The notes under the pieces are model-generated. The model was not told the DNA's origin and searched no databases. It saw only the letters and a list, made by a program, of their open reading frames with translations. From Ectobacillus polymachus (GTDB taxonomy: Bacteria > Bacillota > Bacilli > Bacillales > Bacillaceae_G): a stretch of 64,000 nt of DNA. How positions within the stretch are numbered: the stretch's first letter is position 1; each line of letters begins with the position of its first letter. The translations under genes were made by a program, and so were the position numbers. Below, one piece after another: positions 1 to 8,833 of this stretch. The DNA lies in contig NZ_JBLREB010000002.1 of assembly GCF_048159605.1 (NCBI RefSeq), positions 186,001 to 250,000 on the forward strand, in the 5' to 3' direction.

Positions 1-1757
1 GGTGTGATTTTCAGTTCGTTTTCTCGAATAAAAAACGGCCGGTTTAGTGCATCAAGCAATCGTTCTGCAACTTGAACGACTGTTTTTTTCGAAAATATGT
101 CGGTTAGAAGAACGGTAAATTCATCTCCGCCTTGGCGTGCGACAACATCTTTTGTTCGAAGCGATTGCGTCAGTCGGTTCCCTACCTCTACGAGCAATAA
201 ATCTCCTATATCATGTCCGAGACGGTCGTTAATTTTCTTGAATCGATCCAAATCAATGAAGAGGACTGCAAGCATCGTTTCTCGTTTCATTGCCATGATG
301 AGAGAATCATCGAGGCATTCTGCAAATCGTCTTCGATTGGCTAGTCCAGTTAACGCATCGTGAAAGGCCATATGTTCAATTTGTCTTTGATTGTGTTTTA
401 ACTCAGTTGTATCCTTTGCAATACCGTACATGCCAATCGTCTTATCCTTAACAATCGTTGGAATGAGGGTAATATTCAAATAGGAAAACTGATCTCCAGA
501 ACGATAAGCACGAGCATCGAAGGTTTGTAATATCCCTTTCTTTGCTTGTCGTATATGATCGCGCGTAATGTACTGATCATCCTCTATAATAAAATTTAAG
601 AAGGATTGTCCTAGTAAATGGTCTTGATTGTGACCAAGCAGGATTGTACAAGAGCGATTTACCATCTGGAAATTCCCGCTTACATCTAAGGAAAACACAG
701 CATCAGGATGATCTTCAAATAAAGATCGGTATTGCTGTTCCCGTTTTGCTAGAATTTGAACGCCATCCTTCACTTTTTCTTCTAGCTTCTCATTTAATCC
801 GTGGTACGTATACAGCAGTTTTTTATTATCCTGCCATAAAAGAAATTGTCGAATCATTAAGAAAATTATTGTCAATCCGAAACCGAATAAAATCGATTTG
901 TCTTTCGATAGGTGGGTATAAATCAACATAAAAATGATAAAGACCGAGACATAGGGTAGAAATAGCCGGATGTAATTTACATTTTGATTTCCCCTAAGAT
1001 TTTCAGTTACTGTTGGTTCTTCTCCGCTAGTAGCAAATATAGCTCCTACTATCCCGATGCATAATATAGAAGCTCCATGAATGATTTGAATCATCCCAGG
1101 TCCAAAATAGAAATTCCGAAGTGTTTCGTAAAAATTGATATAGTCAAATAGAAATGGCAGAACAAAGCTAGCAACTAGCAGTTTTCTTGAAAATAAAGGA
1201 AGACCCTGATAATTATAATACATGTTTATACTCCCATATAACGCTATGGACAGGACGACGAAATATAAAATATAAGCAAGAGAATTGGCGGTAAAACTAG
1301 GCATGACCCATATTACGATCATATATAGACTTGTAATTACGATAAATACGGTATCAAACAGAAACTGTAGTATAAAAACAGCTTTTTTTCTATGAAAAAA
1401 CCTGATTGCAAATACACCTATATAAAGTGCAAATGGAACCGTATGAAAAGAGAACAATGGCAGTGAGAAATAGGAACTGCTCTGTTTCAATAGTTGGGAA
1501 GGAAGTACGATTCCTTCGCTTATATAAGAAGACATTGTTGCAAGCAGCAATAATAGCCAACACAAACGGTTTTGTGTGCTTCGTTTAAAGGCACGGAATA
1601 GCCAAATACAGGCAACGATAGCTGCAGATTGCAAAAGAATAGATGTTCCGATTATTCGTGCAATAGTATTGGAATAAAACAGTAAATTCATAAGAAATAC
1701 GCTTGCACTAAATCCAATCAGAACGAGTATGTATTTGTTTGTATTCGTAAAAGACAT
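1..1757 (-). CDS. Membrane PAS-GGDEF diguanylate cyclase, 3' end outside window
   Basis: The minus-strand frame opens at an ATG (1755-1757) behind GGAGGAGACAT and stays open to the window edge, giving about 585 residues. Residues 1 to about 300 hold roughly eight hydrophobic segments. A PAS-like domain follows (QYRSLFEDHPDAVFSLD), then a GGDEF domain with FHDALTGLANRR, FIDLDRFKKIND and an intact GGDEF. RTKD lies exactly five residues before GGDEF, which fits the inhibitory I-site that binds c-di-GMP. The family makes c-di-GMP from two GTP at the inner membrane face. Whether an EAL domain follows cannot be seen. It shares its architecture with the GGDEF-EAL protein at 59898-62630. The input sensed by the membrane part is unknown. 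Confidence 0.9.
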   Translation of the reverse strand, partial: MSFTNTNKYILVLIGFSASVFLMNLLFYSNTIARIIGTSILLQSAAIVACIWLFRAFKRSTQNRLCWLLLLLATMSSYISEGIVLPSQLLKQSSSYFSLPLFSFHTVPFALYIGVFAIRFFHRKKAVFILQFLFDTVFIVITSLYMIVIWVMPSFTANSLAYILYFVVLSIALYGSINMYYNYQGLPLFSRKLLVASFVLPFLFDYINFYETLRNFYFGPGMIQIIHGASILCIGIVGAIFATSGEEPTVTENLRGNQNVNYIRLFLPYVSVFIIFMLIYTHLSKDKSILFGFGLTIIFLMIRQFLLWQDNKKLLYTYHGLNEKLEEKVKDGVQILAKREQQYRSLFEDHPDAVFSLDVSGNFQMVNRSCTILLGHNQDHLLGQSFLNFIIEDDQYITRDHIRQAKKGILQTFDARAYRSGDQFSYLNITLIPTIVKDKTIGMYGIAKDTTELKHNQRQIEHMAFHDALTGLANRRRFAECLDDSLIMAMKRETMLAVLFIDLDRFKKINDRLGHDIGDLLLVEVGNRLTQSLRTKDVVARQGGDEFTVLLTDIFSKKTVVQVAERLLDALNRPFFIRENELKIT

Positions 1758-1901
1758 ATATGTCTCCTCCGTTTCAAATAAGGCATTGCATCTAAATAGT
1801 ATTATAAAAAAGTAAATGTAACGTTAAAAAAGTATTATATTTAGATTAATAAATGTTATAGCTATTTTCCTAAGTAGGAAATAGCTTGTGCTGCACTACT
1901 A

Positions 1902-1935
1902 AAAAGAGCTTTCCCCTTTAGGGAAAAGCTCTTAT
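1902..1935 (-). terminator. Terminator after clsB
   Basis: An inverted repeat (AAGAGCTTTCCCC / GGGAAAAGCTCTT) with a short loop. Read on the minus strand it ends in a T run. It lies between the end of clsB and the start of the GGDEF gene, so it separates two same-direction transcripts. Confidence 0.75.
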
Positions 1936-1940
1936 TTTGC

Positions 1941-3134
1941 CTACAGAAAAAATGAAATAAGGGTGGCAAACCATTCTTTCCATCTTACATATAGGGGGCC
2001 TGCAGCTAGCTCTTCTTCGGAAATGAGTCTAGCATGCTGGATATCCTTTTCGCATTCTTTCTTAATAGAAGAAATGAAATTACAATCATAGATCAGACAA
2101 TTAATCTCATGATTTAAATATAAGCTTCTAAGATCGAAATTCGCTGTACCAATGTCGCATATAGAATGATCGATTATGACAATTTTCGCATGATAAAATC
2201 CATCTGTATATTCATATAATTTACATCCCACGCGGTGGAGCTTTCGAAAATACGGTAGCCGTGCCTCACGAACGAAGGGGTGATCTGCTTTTTCCGGTAC
2301 GAGAATGGTAATACGTACACCTCGTTTCGCCGCGCTAATGAGTGATGCGTATAAGCTGCGGCTCGGAATAAAATAGGGAGTTCCGATATAGATCTCATGT
2401 TTTGCCTGGTCGATTAGGTCTAGAAATGTTTTTTGTAAATATACTCCGTCCGTGGGAATAAAGCGATGAAGTACGGTTCCTTTACTTACAGCGGGATAGT
2501 AAGCATTGCTTTGCACGAGATTTTCCCTCGTTTCATCCCGCCAATCGTGAAGAAACTGCTGCTGCAAATCATATACACCCTCGCCGGTTAGACGAAGATG
2601 ATAATCCCGCCAGTTGCCGAGGTACTCATTATGCCCTAAATATTCCTCTCCGATATTAAAACCGCCTATGTATCCAATCCGGCCGTCTAGAATGGCAATT
2701 TTACGATGATTGCGTTCGTTAGCTGAAAAAAATAAAAACGGAAGCTTAACCAAATGGCAATAGGAAAAATGAACACCACCTTCATGAAGCTGGCGAATGC
2801 TTTGCTTTGACAAGGATCGACTACCTAATCGGTCTAGTAGCAATCTAACTTCTACCCCTTGCTCTGCTTTTTCGATGAGCAGATTTAGAAAGGATGAGCT
2901 AATCTCGTCATTCTTCACGATAAAGAACAAGATATGTATGTGATGATTCGCTTGCCCTATATCATGGAATAATTGCTTATATAAAGCCTCGCCATCCGTG
3001 TACATTTGGAAATGACTGAGTCGCAGCGGCAGTTTTCGATGGGCCCTGTACTTGATATGTCTTCGTCTTCCTAGCCAGAAATCGATACATGCCCATAGGA
3101 TGAGGAGCATAAGGACGAGGAAGAAAACACGCAT
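1941..3134 (-). CDS. clsB: Cardiolipin synthase, YwjE/ClsB type
   Basis: Makes cardiolipin by transferring a phosphatidyl group between phosphatidylglycerol molecules at the membrane. An N-terminal hydrophobic segment is followed by two phospholipase D domains with the HxKx4D catalytic motif: HRKIAILD near residue 143 and HAKIVIIDH near residue 320. The chosen ATG at 3134 lies about six bases after GGGAGGG. An in-frame ATG at 3149 sits upstream of that ribosome site and is unlikely to be used. The result, 397 residues, is close to B. subtilis YwjE. Like ywjE it lies beside fadF, but here it is divergent from fadF, so the shared upstream region holds both promoters. Confidence 0.9.
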   Translation of the reverse strand: MRVFFLVLMLLILWACIDFWLGRRRHIKYRAHRKLPLRLSHFQMYTDGEALYKQLFHDIGQANHHIHILFFIVKNDEISSSFLNLLIEKAEQGVEVRLLLDRLGSRSLSKQSIRQLHEGGVHFSYCHLVKLPFLFFSANERNHRKIAILDGRIGYIGGFNIGEEYLGHNEYLGNWRDYHLRLTGEGVYDLQQQFLHDWRDETRENLVQSNAYYPAVSKGTVLHRFIPTDGVYLQKTFLDLIDQAKHEIYIGTPYFIPSRSLYASLISAAKRGVRITILVPEKADHPFVREARLPYFRKLHRVGCKLYEYTDGFYHAKIVIIDHSICDIGTANFDLRSLYLNHEINCLIYDCNFISSIKKECEKDIQHARLISEEELAAGPLYVRWKEWFATLISFFL

Positions 3135-3214
3135 AACAATCCCTCCCATTCTCTCGTTATTTTTAGCTTCACCCTATTGAATAAAAAAATTCATCGTAAG
3201 GATGATAAAAAATA

Positions 3215-3244
3215 TTGACTGAACGCTCGCTCATTCATTATGAT
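3215..3244 (+). promoter_or_regulatory. fadF operon promoter with FadR-like operator in the spacer
   Basis: A sigma-A type promoter is visible: TTGACT (3215-3220), 18-bp spacer, TATGAT (3239-3244). The spacer is an imperfect palindrome, TGAACGCTCGCTCATTCA (3220-3237), with 12 of 18 positions symmetric. Its TGAA...TTCA ends resemble the operators of TetR-type fatty-acid regulators such as B. subtilis FadR. Binding here would block RNA polymerase directly. The likely repressor is the TetR protein encoded at 10157-10783. That pairing is inference. Confidence 0.65.
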
Positions 3245-3363
3245 GAATATAGAAGAAAATTAAGAAAGTTCCAGTATTTCTATTTTTTTCTATTGCTGTA
3301 ATTTATGAAGTTCTATATGAATCCATTTGTTTCTATAATTGATTCAAAGAAAGGGGATAGGAT

Positions 3364-5475
3364 ATGAACTATTTACTTCTACTCAACTGGGCCCTATTTA
3401 TCGCTATAACAGCCTATGGTCTGTATTTATTTATCTACCTCGTACGAACAAGGTATGCTTTCATTAAGCTTGGAAGAAAAGTCGAATTTGACAACAAGAT
3501 GAAAGAAAGATGGGAACGCGTAAAAACAAACGTGTTCGGACAGAAGAAACTGTTAAAGGATAAAAAAAGCGGCGCCATTCATGTTATGTTTTTTTACGGA
3601 TTTATTCTTGTACAGTTTGGAGCAATCGACTTCATTTGGAAAGGTCTTGCACCTGGACATCACATACCTCTCGGACCAATCTACCCTGTTTTTACCTTCA
3701 TCCAAGAAATTATCACACTCATTATTTTAATTGCTGTATATGGAGCATTTTATCGACGCTATATTGAAAAACTCGTTCGTCTTAAACGTAATTTCAAATC
3801 AGGTCTTGTTCTAATCTTTATTGGCGGACTAATGCTATCTGTTTTATTAGGGAATGCTGCCGGCCTAATCTGGCATGGCGAAGGGCTGATCTGGAGCGAA
3901 CCGATCGCATCCGCTATTGCGTTTGTTCTATCTGGAATAGGAACCGTAGGAGCTACTGTAGTATTCTATGTTGCATGGTGGATTCACCTGCTTATCTTGC
4001 TCACATTTTTAGTATACGTGCCTCAATCGAAGCACGCTCATTTAATTGCTGGTCCTGTAAACGTTTTCTTTAGCCGGTTAACGAATCCGGGAAAACTGGA
4101 GAAAATCGATTTTGAAGACGAGACGCAGGAAACCTACGGGGTAGGAAAGATTCAGGATTTTAAGCAGACGCAGCTGATCGATTTGTATGCGTGCGTAGAA
4201 TGTGGACGCTGTACGAATATGTGTCCTGCAACGGGAACAGGAAAAATGCTTTCTCCAATGGATCTTATCGTTAAGCTCCGCGATCATTTAACTGAAACAG
4301 GGGCTGTTGTTACATCTCGTACGCCTTGGGTGCCATCGTTTGTATTCCCAAATCAAGATAAACTTGCTGCGGTAGGAGCTGGAAGCCAGGAAACGGCAGC
4401 AGCGCTGGAAACACCGCAATTAATTGGCGAGGTTATCACCGAATCCGAAATTTGGGCTTGTACAACTTGTCGTAACTGCGAGGATCAATGTCCAGTTATG
4501 AATGAGCATGTTGATAAAATTATCGATCTGCGGCGTTATCTCGTATTAACAGAAGGAAAAATGGATCCGGACGCACAGCGGGCGATGACAAACATCGAGC
4601 GCCAAGGAAATCCTTGGGGACTGAACCGGAAGGAACGCGAAGCATGGCGCGATCTGAGGGACGATGTAGTAATCCCAACAGTGAAAGAAATGACAAAAGC
4701 AGGAGAAGAATTTGAATATGTATTTTGGGTAGGAAGCATGGGCTCCTACGATAATCGTAGTCAGAAAATTGCGTTATCATTTGCGAAGCTAATGAATGAA
4801 GCCGGTGTGAAATTTGCCATTCTTGGAAATAAGGAAAAGAACTCTGGAGACACAGCAAGACGCTTAGGAAATGAATTTTTATTCCAAGACTTGGCTGTGA
4901 AAAACGTTGAGGAGTTTGAAAAAACCGGTGTTAAAAATATCGTGACGATTGACCCGCATGCCTACAATACGTTTAAAAATGAATATCCAGATTTCGGTTT
5001 AGAGGCAAATGTTTTTCATCATACTGAGCTGCTGGCAAAGTGGGTGAAGGAAGGCAAGCTTAAGCCAAAGTATGAGGTAAATGAGACGATTACGTATCAT
5101 GATTCCTGCTACCTAGGCCGCTACAACGAAGTATACGAAGCACCGCGTCAGATTTTGAAAGCAATTCCTGGCGTGACGCTAGTAGAAATGGAACGGAATC
5201 GGGAAAAAGGAATGTGCTGCGGTGCCGGCGGTGGTCTTATGTGGATGGAAGACTCTGCAGGAACGCGAATTAATGTGGCGAGAACCGAGCAAGCTCTTGC
5301 TATGAATCCGACGATCATCGGTACTGGATGCCCATATTGCTTGACGATGATGAGCGACGGCACGAAGGCGAAGGAAGCGGAGGAACGGATTCAAACATTA
5401 GATATTACGGAAATATTAGAACGTTCTGTTGTAGGAATGCCGCAGCAGGAGGATCCTGCTGAACTCGAAATTTAA
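3364..5475 (+). CDS. fadF: Membrane iron-sulfur oxidoreductase FadF
   Basis: A 703-residue protein. Residues 1-225 contain about six membrane helices of the nitrate-reductase gamma kind, with His residues that could bind haem. Two 4Fe-4S motifs follow: CVECGRCTNMC at 277-287 and CTTCRNCEDQC at 366-376. The C-terminal third holds the cysteine-rich CCG domains (HDSCYLGRYN and CCGAGGGLMW) of heterodisulfide-reductase-like proteins. The domain order matches B. subtilis FadF (YwjF). It probably passes electrons from acyl-CoA dehydrogenases, via electron-transfer flavoprotein, to menaquinone. It is the first gene of the fatty-acid operon, and the acyl-CoA dehydrogenases downstream fit that job. The ATG follows AAAGGGGATAGG. 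Confidence 0.9.
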   Translation: MNYLLLLNWALFIAITAYGLYLFIYLVRTRYAFIKLGRKVEFDNKMKERWERVKTNVFGQKKLLKDKKSGAIHVMFFYGFILVQFGAIDFIWKGLAPGHHIPLGPIYPVFTFIQEIITLIILIAVYGAFYRRYIEKLVRLKRNFKSGLVLIFIGGLMLSVLLGNAAGLIWHGEGLIWSEPIASAIAFVLSGIGTVGATVVFYVAWWIHLLILLTFLVYVPQSKHAHLIAGPVNVFFSRLTNPGKLEKIDFEDETQETYGVGKIQDFKQTQLIDLYACVECGRCTNMCPATGTGKMLSPMDLIVKLRDHLTETGAVVTSRTPWVPSFVFPNQDKLAAVGAGSQETAAALETPQLIGEVITESEIWACTTCRNCEDQCPVMNEHVDKIIDLRRYLVLTEGKMDPDAQRAMTNIERQGNPWGLNRKEREAWRDLRDDVVIPTVKEMTKAGEEFEYVFWVGSMGSYDNRSQKIALSFAKLMNEAGVKFAILGNKEKNSGDTARRLGNEFLFQDLAVKNVEEFEKTGVKNIVTIDPHAYNTFKNEYPDFGLEANVFHHTELLAKWVKEGKLKPKYEVNETITYHDSCYLGRYNEVYEAPRQILKAIPGVTLVEMERNREKGMCCGAGGGLMWMEDSAGTRINVARTEQALAMNPTIIGTGCPYCLTMMSDGTKAKEAEERIQTLDITEILERSVVGMPQQEDPAELEI

Positions 5476-5506
5476 TAGATTACGAGAATAGAAGGGGGAG
5501 GACAAA

Positions 5507-6685
5507 ATGGGGAAAACCGTAATCGTTGGCGCTGCTAGAACGCCCATTGGAAAATTCGGCGGTGTATTAAAGAACGTGTTGCTTGCTGATTTAGGGGGAA
5601 CGGCAATAAAGGCGGCCTTGGAGAGAGCTGATATTGATCCAAGTGCGGTAGAGGAAGTCGTTCTCGGCAATGTGATTCAGGGAGGGCAAGGGCAAATTCC
5701 GTCCAGACAGGCAGCCCGCCAGGCAGGAATCCCTTGGGAAACTTGCACGGAAACGATTAATAAAGTATGTGCCTCAGGAATGAGAGCAGTAACCCTTTCC
5801 GATCAAATAATCCGCTCTGGCGACCAAAGTTTAATTGTTGCCGGAGGAATGGAATCAATGAGCAGCAGCCCTTATATTTTACGAAATGCGCGCTGGGGTT
5901 ACCGAATGGGGCATAGTGAATTGGTTGATTTAAATATTGCAGACGGTTTAACTTGTTCATTCACGGGTGTTCATATGGGCACTTATGGAAATGAAGTGGC
6001 AAGTGAGGAGCATATTTCACGTGAGGAGCAGGATCGCTGGGCATTCCGCAGTCATCAGCTAGCAGTAGCAGCGCAAAAGGAAGGACGGTTCCAGGAAGAA
6101 ATCGTTCCAGTCGTCATTCCACAGCGAAAGGGAGAACCAATTGTTATTAGGGCCGATGAAGCGCCGCGAGCAGATACATCGCTTGAAATTCTTGCAAAGC
6201 TAAAGCCTGTTTTCGGTCCAGATGGAACCATTACAGCAGGAAATGCGCCGGGATTAAATGACGGTGCAGCAGCGCTTGTGTTAATGAGCGAAGAGCGGGC
6301 GCAAGCAGAAAAGAAAAACGTCGTTGCTACGATTTTAGGGCAGGCATCCGTTGCGGGGGAAGCTAAGAATTTTCCGCGAACACCGGGCTATGTCATTAAC
6401 AAACTGTTACAAAAGACAGGTCACAAGGTTGAGGACATTGATTTGTTTGAAATTAATGAAGCCTTTGCCGCTGTTTCACTGACGAGCATGAATATTGCCG
6501 GAATCGATGAAACGAAAGTAAACGTAAATGGCGGTGCCGTTGCACTTGGACATCCGATTGGAGCAAGCGGCGCTCGGATTATCGTAACTCTTATTCATGC
6601 ATTAAAGCAACGCGGTGGTGGTCTTGGTATTGCTGCCATTTGCAGCGGCGGTGGTCAAGGTGACGCCATTCTAATTGAGGTTTGA
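5507..6685 (+). CDS. mmgA: Acetyl-CoA acetyltransferase (thiolase)
   Basis: A 392-residue thiolase of usual length. It has the nucleophilic cysteine at residue 88 (NKVCASGMRAV), the NEAFAAVSL motif, the histidine motif GGAVALGHPIGASGARI and the C-terminal CSGGGQGDA. It would cleave acetoacetyl- or 3-ketoacyl-CoA with CoA as the last step of beta-oxidation, or run in reverse. The ATG lies after GAAGGGGGAGGAC, 31 bases from the fadF stop, so it is in the same operon. The name follows B. subtilis mmgA by resemblance. Chain-length preference cannot be told from sequence. Confidence 0.85.
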   Translation: MGKTVIVGAARTPIGKFGGVLKNVLLADLGGTAIKAALERADIDPSAVEEVVLGNVIQGGQGQIPSRQAARQAGIPWETCTETINKVCASGMRAVTLSDQIIRSGDQSLIVAGGMESMSSSPYILRNARWGYRMGHSELVDLNIADGLTCSFTGVHMGTYGNEVASEEHISREEQDRWAFRSHQLAVAAQKEGRFQEEIVPVVIPQRKGEPIVIRADEAPRADTSLEILAKLKPVFGPDGTITAGNAPGLNDGAAALVLMSEERAQAEKKNVVATILGQASVAGEAKNFPRTPGYVINKLLQKTGHKVEDIDLFEINEAFAAVSLTSMNIAGIDETKVNVNGGAVALGHPIGASGARIIVTLIHALKQRGGGLGIAAICSGGGQGDAILIEV

Positions 6686-6690
6686 AATCC

Positions 6691-6748
6691 CGGCCCCTGG
6701 AGGGAGGATTCTCCCTCCGGCGAAAAGGGGCCGTTCGCCAATGGCGAA
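6691..6748 (+). other. Two strong intercistronic hairpins between mmgA and mmgB
   Basis: An outer stem (CGGCCCCT 6691-6698 / AGGGGCCG 6726-6733) encloses an inner stem (GGAGGGAG 6699-6706 / CTCCCTCC 6711-6718). A second hairpin, TTCGCC / GGCGAA, lies at 6734-6748. No T run follows, so it is not a classical terminator. The likely role is an mRNA stability or processing boundary that sets expression between the thiolase and downstream genes. Confidence 0.6.
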
Positions 6749-6790
6749 ATAAAATATTCTCCCTATTAAAAATTTGAAAGGAATGACGAA

Positions 6791-7642
6791 ATGAACGTTC
6801 AAAACATTTTTGTAATTGGTGCAGGTCAAATGGGCTCTGGTATTGCACAGGTGTGTGCAATGGCAGGATATTCCGTAGTATTGCAAGATGTGAAGCAAGA
6901 GCAATTGGATAGAGGAATCGCAATTATTACGAAAAATCTTTCACGTCAAGTGGAAAAGGAACGCATGTCAGAGGATGAAAAACAAGCGGTATTAGCTCGT
7001 ATTTCACCTACCCTTTCAATAGAAGTAGCTCAGGAAGCTGATCTTGTTATCGAGGCAGCTGTAGAGCGAATGGATATTAAAAAACAAATTTTTATGAAGC
7101 TGGATGAAATTACTCCTTCCCATACCATTTTAGCTTCCAATACATCATCGTTGCCGATTACGGAACTGGCAGCGGTAACAAAACGTCCGGAACAAGTGAT
7201 TGGGATGCACTTTATGAACCCAGTACCTGTTATGAAGCTTGTAGAAGTCATTCGTGGTCTAGCTACGACGGACGAAGTATATCAAACAATTGAAGATATT
7301 ACGAAAAACATCGGAAAGGTTCCTGTTGAGGTAAATGATTTTCCAGGATTTATCTCCAACCGTATTCTTCTTCCTATGATTAATGAGGCGATCTATACGC
7401 TTTATGAAGGAGTTGCTACGAAGGAAGCGATTGATGAAGTGATGAAGCTTGGCATGAACCATCCAATGGGACCGCTTACTCTTGCTGATTTCATCGGCCT
7501 TGATACATGTTTATATATTATGGAAATCCTTCATGAAGGCTTAGGCGATAGCAAGTACCGTCCATGTCCATTATTACGAAAATATGTAAGTGCCGGATGG
7601 CTAGGGAAAAAATCCGGTCGAGGATTTTACGTTTACGAATAA
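6791..7642 (+). CDS. mmgB: 3-hydroxybutyryl-CoA dehydrogenase
   Basis: A 283-residue NAD-dependent 3-hydroxyacyl-CoA dehydrogenase. The Rossmann nucleotide motif GAGQMGSGIAQ is at the N terminus. The family motif GMHFMNPVPVMKLVEV contains the catalytic histidine, and NRILLPMINEAI marks the C-terminal helical domain. It oxidises 3-hydroxyacyl-CoA to 3-ketoacyl-CoA, the substrate of the thiolase just upstream. A GAAAGGA ribosome site lies before the ATG. The length is standard and there is no fused enoyl-CoA hydratase domain. No hydratase gene is seen in this operon, so that step must be encoded elsewhere. Confidence 0.87.
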   Translation: MNVQNIFVIGAGQMGSGIAQVCAMAGYSVVLQDVKQEQLDRGIAIITKNLSRQVEKERMSEDEKQAVLARISPTLSIEVAQEADLVIEAAVERMDIKKQIFMKLDEITPSHTILASNTSSLPITELAAVTKRPEQVIGMHFMNPVPVMKLVEVIRGLATTDEVYQTIEDITKNIGKVPVEVNDFPGFISNRILLPMINEAIYTLYEGVATKEAIDEVMKLGMNHPMGPLTLADFIGLDTCLYIMEILHEGLGDSKYRPCPLLRKYVSAGWLGKKSGRGFYVYE

Positions 7643-7676
7643 GCCCCATTAAATTACAGCTAGTGAGGTGAGGCAA

Positions 7677-8816
7677 TTGCAGCTGACGTTTACTGACGAG
7701 CAACAGATGATGCAATCGATGGTACGCGAATTTGCACAAAACGAAATTGTTCCTTGGATTCCGAAAATGGAGGAAGGGGAATTTCCTAGGCCATTGCTAC
7801 GAAAAATGGGAGATCTCGGTCTCATGGGCATCCCGATTCCAAAGGAGTATGGCGGCGCCGAGATGGATTTTATCTCTTATATTTTAGGGATTAATGAACT
7901 ATCACGTGTGAGTGCGACGATCGGTGTTATTCTTGCAGTTCACATTTCCGTTGGTACAAATCCAATTTTGTATTTCGGAACGGAAAAGCAGAAGCAAAAA
8001 TACGTACCGAAGCTCGCAAGTGGGCAGTACTTAGGTGCGTTTGCCCTAACAGAACCGAGCGCTGGATCCGATGCCGGCAGTCTAAAGACACGGGCAAATA
8101 AAGTAGAGAATGGCTATGTGCTGAATGGATCGAAGGTGTTCATTACAAACGGCGGTGAGGCTGATACATATATTGTGTTTGCATCAACCAATCCAGAAGC
8201 TAAGAATAACGGAATCTCTGCTTTTATCGTGGAAAAAGGAACAGAAGGATTAGTCATTGGTAAGAATGAGCACAAAATGGGACTCACAGGTTCCAAGACT
8301 GTACAGCTTACCTTCGATAATATGTTTATTCCAGAGGAACAATTGCTTGGTGAGGAAGGGCAAGGGTTTAAAATCGCAATGGCAAACCTTGACGTAGGGC
8401 GTATCGGCATTGCAGCTCAGTCGTTAGGAATTGCCGAAGCGGCCCTCCATGCTGCAACGCAATATGCGAAGGAGCGTCAGCAATTTGGAAAGCCTATTAT
8501 CGCACAACAAGGCGTTGCCTTCCAATTAGCCGATATGGCAACCAAGGTCGAGGCAGCCCGTCTTCTTACTTACTGCGCCGCTTCGCTGCGTTCAGAGCAG
8601 ATCCCTTGCGGTAAGGAAGCATCTATGGCTAAGCTCTTTGCTTCTAGAACGGCAGTAGAGGTATCTACTTCTGCCATTCAAGTATTTGGCGGCTATGGTT
8701 ACACGAAGGAATATCCGGTAGAACGCTATTTCAGAGATGCAAAAGTATGCGAAATCTATGAAGGAACAAGTGAAATCCAACGAATCGTTATTAGTAAATA
8801 TATGACCAAACAATAA
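7677..8816 (+). CDS. mmgC: Acyl-CoA dehydrogenase
   Basis: FAD-dependent acyl-CoA dehydrogenase making the 2,3-enoyl-CoA. Visible motifs are FALTEPSAGSDAGSLKT (flavin and substrate binding), KVFITNGGEAD, and IYEGTSEIQRIVIS with the usual catalytic glutamate. The TTG at 7677 is chosen as start: GAGGTGAGG lies just before it, and the resulting N terminus MQLTFTDEQQMM aligns with that of the next gene. An in-frame GTG at 7668 lies inside the ribosome site. The protein is 379 residues. It is about as long as, and clearly paralogous to, the dehydrogenase encoded 18 bases downstream. Confidence 0.87.
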   Translation: MQLTFTDEQQMMQSMVREFAQNEIVPWIPKMEEGEFPRPLLRKMGDLGLMGIPIPKEYGGAEMDFISYILGINELSRVSATIGVILAVHISVGTNPILYFGTEKQKQKYVPKLASGQYLGAFALTEPSAGSDAGSLKTRANKVENGYVLNGSKVFITNGGEADTYIVFASTNPEAKNNGISAFIVEKGTEGLVIGKNEHKMGLTGSKTVQLTFDNMFIPEEQLLGEEGQGFKIAMANLDVGRIGIAAQSLGIAEAALHAATQYAKERQQFGKPIIAQQGVAFQLADMATKVEAARLLTYCAASLRSEQIPCGKEASMAKLFASRTAVEVSTSAIQVFGGYGYTKEYPVERYFRDAKVCEIYEGTSEIQRIVISKYMTKQ

Positions 8817-8833
8817 ACTAGGGGGAATTAACT

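Noticed and set aside
97..1588. Plus-strand reading frames at 97-363, 644-931 and 1406-1588
   Set aside because: All are opposite the continuous minus-strand GGDEF gene, which has clear domain motifs.
7668..7676. GTG start for mmgC
   Set aside because: It lies inside the ribosome site of the TTG at 7677 and would break the alignment with the paralogous next gene.
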